NCBI RefSeq assembly: GCF_037094685.1
Contig: NZ_CP146614.1
Location: 1,612,001 to 1,676,000 of the forward strand
Reading direction: 5' to 3'
From: Massilia sp. METH4
GTDB lineage: Bacteria; Pseudomonadota; Gammaproteobacteria; Burkholderiales; Burkholderiaceae_D
DNA length: 64,000 bases
Shown piece by piece: positions 25,117 through 34,902 of this stretch. Both the position numbers and the translations under genes were made by a program. Below the pieces are notes generated by a model. It was not told where the DNA came from. It was given only the letters and a program-made list of their open reading frames with translations, and made no database searches. How positions within the stretch are numbered: position 1 is the stretch's first letter; each line of letters begins with the position of its first letter.

Positions 25117-25270
25117 CAGGCACCGGCCTTTTTGCAACATTTCCTAAACCCCGCTGACAGGCACCGGCTTTTCTGGAACATTTCCTGAGCCCCGGTGACA
25201 GGCACCGGGGTTTTTGAAATATTTCCTTAGCCCCGGTGACCGGCACCCGCTTTTACAGGCACCCGCCTTT
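25112..25270. repeat. 41-base tandem repeat array, four units plus a partial one
   Basis: Units begin GGTGACAGGCACC at 25112, GCTGACAGGCACC at 25153, GGTGACAGGCACC at 25194 and GGTGACCGGCACC at 25235, an exact 41-base period. A truncated ACAGGCACC follows at 25255. Each full unit continues with a T-rich stretch and ACATTTCCT-like bases. The whole unit is conserved with scattered changes, so it is a satellite-like array, not repeat plus spacer. It fills most of the 330-base gap between dadA and ychJ. Confidence 0.9.
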
Positions 25271-25333
25271 ATCTCGGCCGAGCGCGCACGTCCTTCGCTC
25301 AAGATTTTCCTAGCTCCGTAGAAATGTTTCTCA

Positions 25334-25356
25334 AAACCGGGGTCTGACCCCGGTTT
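25334..25356. repeat. Perfect GC-rich hairpin, GGGGTCTGACCCC type
   Basis: AAACCGGGGT and ACCCCGGTTT form 10-base perfect arms around CTG. It lies between the tandem array and ychJ. It is of the same style as the paired hairpins at 38394-38460. No clear U tract follows on either strand. Confidence 0.7.
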
Positions 25357-25432
25357 GGGGCAACTTTTGCAGGGGCGAGCGGGGTGGGGGCGATATGGCG
25401 GATAATGTCGCCTTTTCATTGTCCGACCTGCC

Positions 25433-25888
25433 ATGTCCAAGACGAAGATACCGGCCGGGTGTCCTTGCGGGGGTGGGCCGTCGCTGGCGGCGTGCTGCGG
25501 CCCGTATATCGAAGGTGCCGCCCTGCCGGCTACGGCCGAGCTGCTGATGCGCTCCCGCTACACGGCTTACACGCTGAAGAACGAGCCCTACCTGCTGGCC
25601 ACGTGGCACCCCAGCACGCGCCCGAAGGAGCGCATTGTCGATCCGGATGAGCCGTTGCAATGGCTGGGACTTGAGGTAAAATCGACTTTACGTTTACGTC
25701 AACGTAAAGTGGTTTTGCCGAACTTTGAGCCGGACGAGGATTTCGTCGAATTCGTTGCCCGCTTCCGCCAGAACGGCAAGGGGCAGCGCCTGCACGAGGT
25801 CAGCCGCTTCCTGCGCGAGCCCGATCCAAGCCTCGGCGGCACGCCGCGCTGGTTCTACGTCGACGGAGAATTTCCGACCAAAGAATAA
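25433..25888 (+). CDS. ychJ: YchJ family protein (UPF0225)
   Basis: A 151-residue protein with the N-terminal SEC-C-type zinc motif (Cys10, Cys12, Cys21, Cys22) and the family core [21 protein letters not shown] and SRFLRE. The C-terminal second zinc motif of the E. coli protein is absent. Function is unknown. After WLGLEV comes an atypical basic stretch (STLRLRQRK) encoded by a large palindrome at 25685-25710 that looks like an operator. The stop is 10 bases before liuB, so the liu promoter may lie within this gene. Confidence 0.85.
   Translation: MSKTKIPAGCPCGGGPSLAACCGPYIEGAALPATAELLMRSRYTAYTLKNEPYLLATWHPSTRPKERIVDPDEPLQWLGLEVKSTLRLRQRKVVLPNFEPDEDFVEFVARFRQNGKGQRLHEVSRFLREPDPSLGGTPRWFYVDGEFPTKE
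25685..25710. promoter_or_regulatory. LiuR-like palindrome inside ychJ, candidate liu operon operator
   Basis: Perfect 10-base arms ACTTTACGTT and AACGTAAAGT flank the 6-base centre TACGTC; looser pairing extends to AAAA/TTTT outside. From memory the proteobacterial LiuR (MerR family) site is of the TTTACGTNNACGTAAA kind. A possible promoter TCGACT-17-TAAAGT overlaps it (25682-25710). It is 189 bases before the liuB ATG. No liuR gene is in the window. Confidence 0.55.
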
Positions 25889-25898
25889 GGGGACACGC

Positions 25899-27503
25899 AT
25901 GCCGCACATCGACAGCAAACTCAATCCGCGCAGCGAAGACTTCCGCGCCAATGCCGCCGCCATGCAGGCGCTGGTGGACGACTTGCGCGCCCGCGTCGCC
26001 AAGGTGGCCGAAGGCGGCGGCGAGGCGGCCTGCGCGAAGCACACGGCACGCGGCAAGCTGCTGCCGCGCGAGCGCGTGCGCATGCTGCTCGATCCCGGCA
26101 CCCCGTTCCTCGAATTCTCCCAGCTGGCCGCCTACGAGATGTATGACGACGCGGCACCGTCGGCCGGCATCATCACCGGCATCGGCCGCGTCTCGGGCCA
26201 GGAATGCGTCATCGTCTGCAACGACGCCACGGTAAAAGGCGGCACCTATTACCCGATAACGGTGAAAAAACACCTGCGTGCCCAGGAAATCGCCGAGCAG
26301 AACCAGCTGCCGTGCATTTATCTCGTCGATTCCGGCGGCGCCAACCTGCCGAACCAGGACGAGGTGTTCCCCGACCGCGACCACTTCGGCCGCATCTTCT
26401 ACAACCAGGCCAACCTGTCGGCCCAGGGCATCCCGCAGATCGCCGTGGTGATGGGTTCCTGCACGGCCGGCGGCGCCTACGTGCCGGCGATGAGCGACGA
26501 GTCGATCATCGTCAAGGAACAGGGCACGATCTTCCTGGGCGGACCGCCGCTCGTGAAGGCGGCGACCGGCGAAGTGGTGACGGCCGAGGACCTGGGCGGC
26601 GGCGACGTGCACACGCGCCTCTCGGGCGTGGCCGACCACCTGGCGCAGAACGACACACACGCGCTGGCCCTGGCCCGCAACATCGTCTCGCACCTGAACC
26701 GGCAAAAGCCACCAGTGGCCGTGCGTGAAGTGGCCGAGCCGAAGTACGCCCCGGAAGAACTCTACGGCGTGATCCCCGTCGACACCCGCAAGCCCTTCGA
26801 TATCCGCGAAGTCATCGCGCGCATCGTCGACGGCAGCGAGTTCGACGAATTCAAGGCCCGCTATGGCACCACGCTGGTGTGCGGCTTCGCCCATATCCAC
26901 GGCATGCAGGTGGGGATCATCGCCAACAACGGGATCCTGTTCTCGGAATCGGCATTGAAGGGCACGCACTTCATCGAACTGTGCTGCCAGCGCAAGATCC
27001 CGCTGGTCTTCCTGCAGAACATCACCGGCTTCATGGTGGGCCGCAAGTACGAAAACGAAGGCATCGCCCGCAACGGCGCCAAGATGGTGACGGCGGTCGC
27101 CACCGCCGCGGTGCCGAAGTTCACCGTGATCATCGGCGGCAGCTTCGGCGCCGGCAACTACGGCATGTGCGGCCGCGCCTACTCGCCGCGCTTCCTGTGG
27201 ATGTGGCCGAACGCCCGCATTTCCGTGATGGGCGGCGAACAGGCCGCCTCGGTGCTGGCCACAGTGAAGCGCGACGGCATCGAAGCCAAGGGCGCCCAGT
27301 GGTCCCAGGACGAAGAAGCGGCCTTCAAGCAGCCGATCCGCGAGCAGTATGAAAAGCAGGGCCACCCGTACTACGCCAGCGCGCGGCTGTGGGACGATGG
27401 CATCATCGACCCGGCCGACACGCGCATGGTGCTGGGCCTGGGCCTGTCGGCGGCGCTGAACGCGCCGATCCCGGACACGAAGTTCGGTGTCTTCCGCATG
27501 TAA
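25899..27503 (+). CDS. liuB: Methylcrotonyl-CoA carboxylase, carboxyltransferase (beta) subunit
   Basis: A 534-residue carboxyltransferase of leucine degradation; it transfers CO2 from biotin to 3-methylcrotonyl-CoA. Characteristic segments are [54 protein letters not shown] and [33 protein letters not shown] precedes the ATG at the usual distance. It is the first gene of the operon; its biotin-carboxylase partner liuD is displaced 5.4 kb downstream by the inserted bio genes. Confidence 0.95.
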   Translation: MPHIDSKLNPRSEDFRANAAAMQALVDDLRARVAKVAEGGGEAACAKHTARGKLLPRERVRMLLDPGTPFLEFSQLAAYEMYDDAAPSAGIITGIGRVSGQECVIVCNDATVKGGTYYPITVKKHLRAQEIAEQNQLPCIYLVDSGGANLPNQDEVFPDRDHFGRIFYNQANLSAQGIPQIAVVMGSCTAGGAYVPAMSDESIIVKEQGTIFLGGPPLVKAATGEVVTAEDLGGGDVHTRLSGVADHLAQNDTHALALARNIVSHLNRQKPPVAVREVAEPKYAPEELYGVIPVDTRKPFDIREVIARIVDGSEFDEFKARYGTTLVCGFAHIHGMQVGIIANNGILFSESALKGTHFIELCCQRKIPLVFLQNITGFMVGRKYENEGIARNGAKMVTAVATAAVPKFTVIIGGSFGAGNYGMCGRAYSPRFLWMWPNARISVMGGEQAASVLATVKRDGIEAKGAQWSQDEEAAFKQPIREQYEKQGHPYYASARLWDDGIIDPADTRMVLGLGLSAALNAPIPDTKFGVFRM

Positions 27504-27513
27504 GGAGAGTTCG

Positions 27514-28299
27514 ATGAACTACGATACCCTCACCCTCGACACGGCCGGCGCCGTCGCCACGATCACGCTGAACCGCCCGGACGTGCGCAACGCGTTCAAC
27601 GAGCAATCGATCGCCGAGCTGACGGCCGCCTTCACGGCGCTGGGCCAGGTCGACGCGATCCGCGCCATCGTGCTGGCCGCGAACGGCACCGCCTACTGCG
27701 CCGGCGCGGACCTGAACTGGATGAAGAAGATGGCGCAGTATTCGGATGACGAGAACCGCGCCGACGCCATGCAGCTGGCGAACATGCTGCGCACCATCCA
27801 TGCGTGCCCGAAGCCCGTGGTGGCGAAGGTGCACGGCGACTGCTATGGCGGCGGCGTTGGCCTGGTGGCCGCGTGCGACATCGCGATCGCCGCCGAGGAT
27901 GCGCATTTCTGCCTCAGCGAGGTGAAGCTCGGGCTGATCCCGGCCACCATCTCGCCGTATGTCATCAAGGCAATGGGGGAGAACGCCGCAAGGCGTTACT
28001 TCCTCACCGCCGAACGTTTCAATGCCAGGGAAGCGCTGCGCATCGGCTTCGTGCACGATGTGGCCACCGTGTCGTCGCTGGACGGCCAGGTCGACACGAT
28101 CGCCGCTGCGCTGGCCGCCAACAGCCCGAACGCCGTGCGCGAGGCCAAGGCGCTGGTGCGCGAGATCGCCAACCAGCCCGTCACCGATGCGCTGGTGGCC
28201 GATACGGCCCACCGCATCGCACGCATCCGCGCATCCCGCGAAGGGCGCGAAGGCGTGGCCGCGTTCCTCGAGAAGCGCAAGCCTTCCTGGCTCAGCTAG
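27514..28299 (+). CDS. liuC: Methylglutaconyl-CoA hydratase (enoyl-CoA hydratase family)
   Basis: A 261-residue crotonase-fold protein. It would hydrate 3-methylglutaconyl-CoA to HMG-CoA, the step after the MCC reaction. Oxyanion-hole segments are CAGADLNWM (about 64-72) and GDCYGGGVGLVAACD; SEVKLGLIPATISPYV is typical of LiuC-type hydratases. AAGGAG lies before the ATG, 10 bases after liuB. Position between liuB and the bio insertion supports the leucine-specific assignment over a generic hydratase. Confidence 0.92.
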   Translation: MNYDTLTLDTAGAVATITLNRPDVRNAFNEQSIAELTAAFTALGQVDAIRAIVLAANGTAYCAGADLNWMKKMAQYSDDENRADAMQLANMLRTIHACPKPVVAKVHGDCYGGGVGLVAACDIAIAAEDAHFCLSEVKLGLIPATISPYVIKAMGENAARRYFLTAERFNAREALRIGFVHDVATVSSLDGQVDTIAAALAANSPNAVREAKALVREIANQPVTDALVADTAHRIARIRASREGREGVAAFLEKRKPSWLS

Positions 28300-28315
28300 A
28301 TATGGAGTAAGCAGT

Positions 28316-29656
28316 TTGGATAATCAAAGCAGCGACTGGGTGTCGCGCAGCCTGAAGAGCGTGTGGCACCCATGCACCCAGATGCAGCATCACGCGCGTT
28401 CCAGTGACCCTGTCCCACTGATCCCGGTGAGTCACGGCCGCGGCCCCTGGCTGTACGACCACGACGGCCGGCGCTACCTCGACGCCATCAGCTCATGGTG
28501 GGTCAACCTGTTCGGCCACGCGAACCCGCGCATCAACGCCGCGCTGCGCGACCAGCTGGACATGCTGGAGCACGCCATGCTGGCCGGCTTCACGCACGAG
28601 CCGGTGATCCGCCTGTCGGAACGGCTGGCGGCCCTCACGGGCGGCGTGCTGGGCCACGCCTTCTACGCGTCGGACGGCGCGTCGGCCGTGGAAATCGCGC
28701 TGAAGATGAGTTTTCATGCGTGGCGCAACGCCGGCCGCACGGAAAAACAGGAATTCGTCTGCCTGCAAGGCAGTTACCACGGCGAGACGATCGGCGCGCT
28801 GGCCGTCACCGACGTGGCGCTGTTCAAGGATGCCTACGGCCCGCTGCTCCGCGCCACGCAGACCGTGATGTCGCCGGATGCGCGCCAGGCCCGCGACGGC
28901 GAGACCGCGCAGGACGTGGCCCGCCGAGCCGCCGCCGACGTGCAACGGCTGTTCGAACAGAAGGCGGACAAGATCGCCGCCATCATCATCGAACCGCTGG
29001 TGCAGTGCGCGGCCGGCATGGCCATGCACGATCCGCTGTACCTGCAACTGGTGCGTGAACTGTGCGACAAGCACGGCGTGCACCTGATCCTGGACGAGAT
29101 CGCCGTCGGCTGCGGCCGCACCGGCACCTTCTTCGCCTGCGAGCAGGCCGGTATCTGGCCCGACTTCATCACGCTGTCGAAGGGCATCAGCGGCGGCTAT
29201 CTGCCGCTCTCCCTGGTGCTCACGAAAGACGAGATCTACGCGGCGTTCTACAGCGCCGATATCACGCGCGGCTTCCTGCATTCGCACTCGTACACGGGCA
29301 ATCCGCTGGCCTGCCGGGCAGCGCTGGCCACGCTCGACATCTTCGAGGAAGACGGCGTGCTGGTGGCGAATCGCGCCCGCGCGGAGAAGCTGGGAACCGC
29401 GATGGCGCCGCTGGCCGATCACCCGCGCGTGGCGAACCTGCGCCAGCGCGGCATGATCCTGGCGTTCGACGCGCTGGACGTGGACAAGACGTTTTCGCGC
29501 CGCTTCTTCGCCAATGCCGTGCGCAACGAGCTGCTGCTGCGCCCCATCGGTTCCACCGTCTACGTGATGCCGCCATACATCCTGGACGACGAGGAAATCG
29601 CCGGCCTGGCGGCCCGCACGCAAGCCGTGTTCGAACAGACGCTGGCGGAGGCATGA
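28316..29656 (+). CDS. bioA: Adenosylmethionine-8-amino-7-oxononanoate aminotransferase
   Basis: A 446-residue class III aminotransferase that makes 7,8-diaminopelargonate from KAPA with SAM as amino donor. PLP Lys289 is in [13 protein letters not shown], Asp260 in [12 protein letters not shown], and [15 protein letters not shown] is the BioA-type N-terminal signature. No in-frame ATG is available; a TTG with GGAG 7 bases upstream is the start. It follows liuC by 16 bases, so the biotin genes appear to be read from the liu promoter or from an unseen internal one. Confidence 0.95.
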   Translation: MDNQSSDWVSRSLKSVWHPCTQMQHHARSSDPVPLIPVSHGRGPWLYDHDGRRYLDAISSWWVNLFGHANPRINAALRDQLDMLEHAMLAGFTHEPVIRLSERLAALTGGVLGHAFYASDGASAVEIALKMSFHAWRNAGRTEKQEFVCLQGSYHGETIGALAVTDVALFKDAYGPLLRATQTVMSPDARQARDGETAQDVARRAAADVQRLFEQKADKIAAIIIEPLVQCAAGMAMHDPLYLQLVRELCDKHGVHLILDEIAVGCGRTGTFFACEQAGIWPDFITLSKGISGGYLPLSLVLTKDEIYAAFYSADITRGFLHSHSYTGNPLACRAALATLDIFEEDGVLVANRARAEKLGTAMAPLADHPRVANLRQRGMILAFDALDVDKTFSRRFFANAVRNELLLRPIGSTVYVMPPYILDDEEIAGLAARTQAVFEQTLAEA

Positions 29657-30876
29657 TGGAATTGCTGGACAAGCTCGCCGCGAACCTGGAAGCGCTGGCC
29701 GACAAGAACCTCATTCGCAAGCGCCGCACGGTCGAGACGCCGTGCGGCCCGCGCGTCACCGTCGAGGGCCGCGAACTGCTGGCCTTCTGCAGCAACGATT
29801 ACCTGGGCCTGGCCGCGCATCCTGCCGTCACGGCGGCGCTGAAGGAAGGCACCGATCTGTACGGCGCCGGCAGCGGCGCTTCGCACCTGATCAGTGGCCA
29901 CAGCCGCGCCCATGCCTTGCTGGAAGAGCGCCTGGCCGAATTCGTCGGCTCCAGCCTCGTCGAAGTCCGCGCGCTGTACTTCAGCACCGGCTACATGGCC
30001 AACCTGGCCGCCATCACTGCGCTGGCGGCCGGCGACAAGGACACGGAAATCTTCAGCGAAGCGCTGAACCATGCCTCGCTGATCGACGGCGCCCGCCTGG
30101 CCCGCACCACCGTGAAGGTGTATCCGCATGCGGACGTGGAAGCGCTCGACGAGCTGCTGGGCACCAGCCGCGCCGTCAACAAGATCGTCGTCACCGATTC
30201 GGTTTTCTCGATGGACGGCAACCTGGCGCCCCTGCCCGCCCTGCTGGCCTTGTGCGAAAAGCATGGCGCCTGGCTGGTGGTCGACGATGCGCACGGCTTC
30301 GGCACGCTGGGCACCAACGGCAGCGGCGCCCTCGAGCACTTCGGCCTGCGCTCGCCCTATCTCGTCTATATCGGCACGCTGGGCAAGGCGGCCGGCGTGG
30401 GCGGCGCCTTCGTCGCGGCGCACGCCACCGTGATCGAAACGCTGGTCCAGCGCGCCCGCCCCTACATCTTCACGACGGCCGCGCCGCCGGCGCTGGCCCA
30501 CGCGCTGCTGACGAGCCTGGACATCATCGCCGGCGCCGAAGGACGCGAGCGCCGGTCGCACCTGGCCGGTTTGGTGGCACAATGGCACGATGGCCTGCAA
30601 TTGACGGGTTGGCGCGCGCTGCCATCGCAGACCGCGATCCAGCCCGTCGTCATCGGCGCCAACGACGCGACGATGGCGGCCGCCGCGGCCCTGTACCAGC
30701 GCGGCATCTGGGTCGGCGGCATCCGCCCGCCCACCGTGCCGGCCGACTCGGCGCGGCTGCGCGTGACGCTGTCCGCCGGTCACACGGCGGCCGACGTGGC
30801 CCGGCTTATCGACGCCGTGAATGAGGTCAATGCGGAAATCAACACCCATATGGAAAGGAGCCGAGATGGCACTTGA
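29656..30876 (+). CDS. bioF: 8-amino-7-oxononanoate synthase
   Basis: A 406-residue PLP enzyme that condenses pimeloyl-ACP/CoA with alanine. PLP Lys244 is in [25 protein letters not shown] (about 210-219) and [10 protein letters not shown] are family motifs. Two adjacent ATGs follow GGAGG; the second gives 4-base spacing and is used. The first shares bases with the bioA stop (ATGA), so translation is coupled. The 3' end overlaps bioD by 11 bases. Confidence 0.95.
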   Translation: MELLDKLAANLEALADKNLIRKRRTVETPCGPRVTVEGRELLAFCSNDYLGLAAHPAVTAALKEGTDLYGAGSGASHLISGHSRAHALLEERLAEFVGSSLVEVRALYFSTGYMANLAAITALAAGDKDTEIFSEALNHASLIDGARLARTTVKVYPHADVEALDELLGTSRAVNKIVVTDSVFSMDGNLAPLPALLALCEKHGAWLVVDDAHGFGTLGTNGSGALEHFGLRSPYLVYIGTLGKAAGVGGAFVAAHATVIETLVQRARPYIFTTAAPPALAHALLTSLDIIAGAEGRERRSHLAGLVAQWHDGLQLTGWRALPSQTAIQPVVIGANDATMAAAAALYQRGIWVGGIRPPTVPADSARLRVTLSAGHTAADVARLIDAVNEVNAEINTHMERSRDGT

Positions 30877-31684
30877 AGACCCGGTGATCATTCCAGCACA
30901 GGAAACCGCCGCCGATGCCGTTGCCGACGTTGTCGAGGAGCCGGCGCCGGCGCCCGCGGTGGCCGCCACGGGCATCCCGCCCCGCTTCGCCTGCTTCGTG
31001 ACGGGCACGGACACCGAAATCGGCAAGACGCTGATCTCGTCCGCCCTGTTGCACGCGCTGGTGCAGCAGGGCGTGAAGGCCTGCGGCATGAAACCGGTCG
31101 CGGCCGGCGCAGTGTTGCGCGAGGGCCACCTGCACAACGACGACTGCGACCAGCTGGAAGCGGCCGGCAACGTGCACCTGCCGCAATCGATCACCACGCC
31201 CTTCCTGCTGAAGGAGCCGGCCGCGCCCCATATCGCGGCCGCGCTGGAAGGCGTCGCGATCGATCCCGTGCCGATCCTCGCCTCCTACCTCGAGATCGCC
31301 GCCGCCAGCGATGCGACCGTGGTCGAAGGCGTCGGCGGCTTCCGCGTGCCGCTGACCGACAACTACGATACCGCCGACCTGGCGCAGCAGCTCGCCCTGC
31401 CGGTGGTGCTCGTCGTCGGCATGCGGCTGGGCTGCATCAACCACGCGCTCCTGACCGTCGAAGCGATCGCCGCGCGCGGCCTGAAGCTGGTCGGCTGGGT
31501 GGCCAATGCCGTGGAACCGGAAATGGCCTTCGCCGACGAGAATATCGAAGCGCTGGCCGACCGCATTCCGGCGCCGTTGCTGGGCCGCGTGCCGCGCCTG
31601 GCCGAACCGAGTGCCGCCGCCGCGGCCGGGTACCTGGATTTCACGAGCCTGCCGAACTGGCCGGTTCGCCGCAACACGAAATAA
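30866..31684 (+). CDS. bioD: Dethiobiotin synthetase with N-terminal extension
   Basis: A 272-residue ATP-dependent ligase closing the ureido ring. The P-loop GTDTEIGKT is at 47-55, followed by KPVAAGA and [11 protein letters not shown]. The first 40 residues, before the conserved FVTGTDT, are acidic and Ala/Pro-rich and exceed the usual BioD start by about 40. AAGGAG precedes the ATG, supporting this start. The start lies inside the bioF 3' end. Confidence 0.93.
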   Translation: MALEDPVIIPAQETAADAVADVVEEPAPAPAVAATGIPPRFACFVTGTDTEIGKTLISSALLHALVQQGVKACGMKPVAAGAVLREGHLHNDDCDQLEAAGNVHLPQSITTPFLLKEPAAPHIAAALEGVAIDPVPILASYLEIAAASDATVVEGVGGFRVPLTDNYDTADLAQQLALPVVLVVGMRLGCINHALLTVEAIAARGLKLVGWVANAVEPEMAFADENIEALADRIPAPLLGRVPRLAEPSAAAAAGYLDFTSLPNWPVRRNTK

Positions 31685-31700
31685 TTTTTAAGGAAAACCG

Positions 31701-32738
31701 ATGTCCCTGCATGAACCGAAAACCGTCGCCCTGCACCGCCCGACCGCGGCCATCAAGCTGCCGGAAGGCCCGTGGCCGCGCGAAGAGGTGCTGGCCCTGT
31801 TCGAACTGCCGTTCAATGACCTGATGTTCCGTGCCCAGCAGGCGCACCGCGCCAACTTCCCGGATGGCGACGTGGAACTGGCCACGCTGCTGTCGATCAA
31901 GACCGGCGGTTGCGAAGAGGATTGCGGCTACTGCCCGCAGGCCGCCCGCTACGACACCGGCGTGGAAGCCAAGAAGATCCTCGATACCGACACGGTGCTG
32001 GAAGCGGCGAAGCAGGCCAAGGAAAACGGTGCGACGCGCTTCTGCATGGGCGCCGCCTGGCGCAGCCCGAAGGACCGCGACATGGACAAGGTGGAGACCA
32101 TGGTGCGCGAGGTGAAGGCGCTGGGCCTGGAAACCTGCGCCACGCTGGGCATGCTGGAAGCGGAGCAGGCCGAGCGCCTGAAGGCCGCCGGCCTCGATTA
32201 CTACAACCACAACCTGGACACGGCGCCGGAGTTCTACAACAACGTGATCTCCACCCGCGAATACCAGGACCGCCTGGACACGCTGGGCCACGTGCGCAAT
32301 GCCGGCCTGAAGGTCTGCTGCGGCGGCATCGTGGGCATGGGCGAAACGCGCGACCAGCGCGCCGGCCTGATCGCCCAGCTGGCCAACCTGAATCCGTATC
32401 CGGAATCGGTGCCGATCAACCACCTGGTGCAGGTGGAAGGCACGCCGCTGCACGGCCTCGATTGCCTCGATCCGCTGGAATTCGTGCGCACGATCGCCGT
32501 GGCGCGCATCACCATGCCGAAGGCGCGCGTGCGCCTCTCGGCCGGCCGCCGCGAACTGGGCGAGGCCGTGCAGGCGATGTGCTTCCTGGCGGGCGCCAAC
32601 TCGATCTTCTACGGCGACAAGCTGCTGACCACCGACAACCCGGAAGCGAACGACGACCGCGCGCTGCTGGCCAAGCTGGGCTTGCCGACGCGGGCCGCCA
32701 CGCTGGAGTCGGTGCAGAAGGAAGCCTGCGGCTGCTGA
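31701..32738 (+). CDS. bioB: Biotin synthase (radical SAM)
   Basis: A 345-residue radical SAM enzyme that inserts sulfur into dethiobiotin. The cluster motif Cys71-x3-Cys75-x2-Cys78 ([12 protein letters not shown]) binds the [4Fe-4S]; [21 protein letters not shown] and SAGRRE are BioB signatures. AGGA precedes the ATG; it follows bioD by 16 bases. A 132-base gap to liuD follows, with no obvious terminator, so the liu transcript could continue. Confidence 0.96.
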   Translation: MSLHEPKTVALHRPTAAIKLPEGPWPREEVLALFELPFNDLMFRAQQAHRANFPDGDVELATLLSIKTGGCEEDCGYCPQAARYDTGVEAKKILDTDTVLEAAKQAKENGATRFCMGAAWRSPKDRDMDKVETMVREVKALGLETCATLGMLEAEQAERLKAAGLDYYNHNLDTAPEFYNNVISTREYQDRLDTLGHVRNAGLKVCCGGIVGMGETRDQRAGLIAQLANLNPYPESVPINHLVQVEGTPLHGLDCLDPLEFVRTIAVARITMPKARVRLSAGRRELGEAVQAMCFLAGANSIFYGDKLLTTDNPEANDDRALLAKLGLPTRAATLESVQKEACGC

Positions 32739-32870
32739 TGTCTTCGCCAGCGCCCCGCAGAGGGCGCGGCACCTGAACGTTCATCCGGGCCACAAGCCCT
32801 TCGTCTAGCGCTCCACGAGAGCATGCAGCACCCCAGGTGCAAGAGCTGGGGTTACAAGAACGGAGACAAC

Positions 32871-34892
32871 ATGTTCAAGAAAATCCTGATCGCCAACCGT
32901 GGCGAAATCGCCTGCCGCGTGGCGGCCACCGCCCGCAAGCTGGGCATCCGCACCGTGGCCGTGTATTCGGAAGCCGATGCCAATGCGAAGCACGTGGCCG
33001 TCTGCGACGAAGCGGTGCTGCTGGGCCCTGCCCCGGCCAAGGAAAGCTACCTGTGCGGGGACAAGATCATCGCCATCGCGCTGGCCACCGGCGCGCAAGC
33101 GATCCACCCCGGCTACGGCTTCCTGTCCGAGAACGCCGAGTTCGCGGAGGCGTGCGCGGAAGCCGGCCTCGTCTTCATCGGTCCGCCCGCCGCGGCGATG
33201 CGCGCGATGGGCTCGAAGTCGGCCGCCAAATCGCTGATGGAAAAGGCCGGCGTGCCGCTGGTGCCCGGCTACCACGGCGACGAGCAGGATGCCGCCTTCC
33301 TGCAGCGCGAGGCCGATCGCATCGGCTACCCGGTGTTGCTGAAGGCTTCCGCCGGCGGCGGTGGCAAGGGCATGCGGGTCGTCGAGAATGCGGAAGGGTT
33401 CAGGGATGCGCTGGCCTCCTGCAAGCGCGAGGCGATCAGCTCCTTCGGCGACGACAAGGTGCTGGCCGAAAAATACCTGCAGCGCCCGCGCCACATCGAG
33501 ATCCAGGTGTTCGCCGACACGCACGGCAACTGCCTCTACCTGTTCGAGCGCGATTGCTCGGTACAGCGCCGCCACCAGAAGGTGCTGGAAGAGGCGCCGG
33601 CGCCGGGCATGACGGCCGAGCGCCGCGCGGCGATGGGCGATGCGGCCGTGGCCGCGGCCAAGGCGGTCGGCTACGTCGGCGCCGGCACGGTGGAATTCAT
33701 CGCAAACCAGGACGGCAGCTTCTACTTCATGGAGATGAACACGCGCTTGCAGGTCGAGCACCCGGTGACGGAAATGATCACCGGCCTCGATCTCGTGGAG
33801 TGGCAGCTGCGCGTGGCGGCCGGCGAACCGCTGCCGAAAAAACAGGACGACCTGAAGATCCACGGCCATGCGCTGGAAGCGCGCATCTATGCGGAGAATC
33901 CGGACAAGGGCTTCCTGCCCTCGATCGGCACGCTGCGCCACCTCGACACGCCCGATGCGGTGCAATTCGAACTGGGCGGCACGCCCGGCCAGCCGGCCGC
34001 GGTGCGCGTCGATTCCGGCGTGCGCGAGGGCGACGCCATCTCGCCGTTCTACGATCCGATGATCGCCAAGCTGATCGTCTGGGGCGCCGACCGCAAGCAG
34101 GCGCTGGCCCGCATGGCGCAGGCGCTGTCGCAGTACCAGATCGTGGGACTGGCCGCGAATGTGGCGTTCCTGAAGCGCCTGGTGGAAAGCGACGCCTTCG
34201 CCAATGCCGACCTGGATACGGGCCTGATCGAACGCAACGGCGATACGCTCTTCCCGCCCGCCCGTTCGGTTCCGGTGGCCGCGCTGGCGCTGGCCGCCGT
34301 GGCGCTGATCGAGCACGAAAAGACGCTGGCGCGCGGCACCAACGCGGGCGACCCGTGGAGCCAGGCGCTGGGCTGGCGCCTGAATTCCCGCTACGCCCGC
34401 ACGCTGGCCTTCCGCGACGAAGGCGGCAAGGACTACGCCCCCGTGTTCACCTACCTGCCGCATGGCTGGGACCTGTCGATCAAGGGCCTCTCGGTCGATG
34501 TGGCGCTGCTGTCGCGCGACGGCGTGCACCTGTCGGTGCGGCTCGGCGATGCGTCGGTGCACGGTACCGTGCGCCGTGATGGCGACACGTTCCACGTATT
34601 TACCGGCGGCGGCCACCACGTGCTGCACTACGCAGACCCGCTGGCGCATGCCGGCGAGAGCGAGGCCGAAGGCGGCCGCCTGACGGCACCGATGCCCGGC
34701 AAGGTGGTGGCCGTGCTGGCTGCCCAGGGCCAGGAAGTGAAGAAGGGCGAACCGCTCGTGATCATGGAGGCGATGAAGATGGAACATACGATCGCCGCCC
34801 CTCACGACGGCACCGTCGACGAGATCCTGTACGCGGTCGGCGACCAGGTGACGGATGGCGCACCGCTGCTGGCGTTCCGCGCCGCCGCCTGA
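32871..34892 (+). CDS. liuD: Methylcrotonyl-CoA carboxylase, biotin-carboxylase/carrier (alpha) subunit
   Basis: A 673-residue protein: biotin-carboxylase N domain (FKKILIANRGEIACRV), ATP-grasp core (KASAGGGGKGMRVV, EMNTRLQVEHPVTE), and a C-terminal biotinyl domain with the acceptor Lys636 in EAMKMEH. It partners LiuB. GGAG precedes the chosen ATG; an in-frame ATG at 32823 lacks a site and the conserved N-terminus. The gene directly follows the biotin synthesis genes, which make its cofactor. Confidence 0.95.
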   Translation: MFKKILIANRGEIACRVAATARKLGIRTVAVYSEADANAKHVAVCDEAVLLGPAPAKESYLCGDKIIAIALATGAQAIHPGYGFLSENAEFAEACAEAGLVFIGPPAAAMRAMGSKSAAKSLMEKAGVPLVPGYHGDEQDAAFLQREADRIGYPVLLKASAGGGGKGMRVVENAEGFRDALASCKREAISSFGDDKVLAEKYLQRPRHIEIQVFADTHGNCLYLFERDCSVQRRHQKVLEEAPAPGMTAERRAAMGDAAVAAAKAVGYVGAGTVEFIANQDGSFYFMEMNTRLQVEHPVTEMITGLDLVEWQLRVAAGEPLPKKQDDLKIHGHALEARIYAENPDKGFLPSIGTLRHLDTPDAVQFELGGTPGQPAAVRVDSGVREGDAISPFYDPMIAKLIVWGADRKQALARMAQALSQYQIVGLAANVAFLKRLVESDAFANADLDTGLIERNGDTLFPPARSVPVAALALAAVALIEHEKTLARGTNAGDPWSQALGWRLNSRYARTLAFRDEGGKDYAPVFTYLPHGWDLSIKGLSVDVALLSRDGVHLSVRLGDASVHGTVRRDGDTFHVFTGGGHHVLHYADPLAHAGESEAEGGRLTAPMPGKVVAVLAAQGQEVKKGEPLVIMEAMKMEHTIAAPHDGTVDEILYAVGDQVTDGAPLLAFRAAA

Positions 34893-34902
34893 GGTAGCCG
34901 CA

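Noticed and set aside
25112..25270. CRISPR array
   Set aside because: The full 41-base period is conserved without unique spacers, there are only four units and no cas genes.
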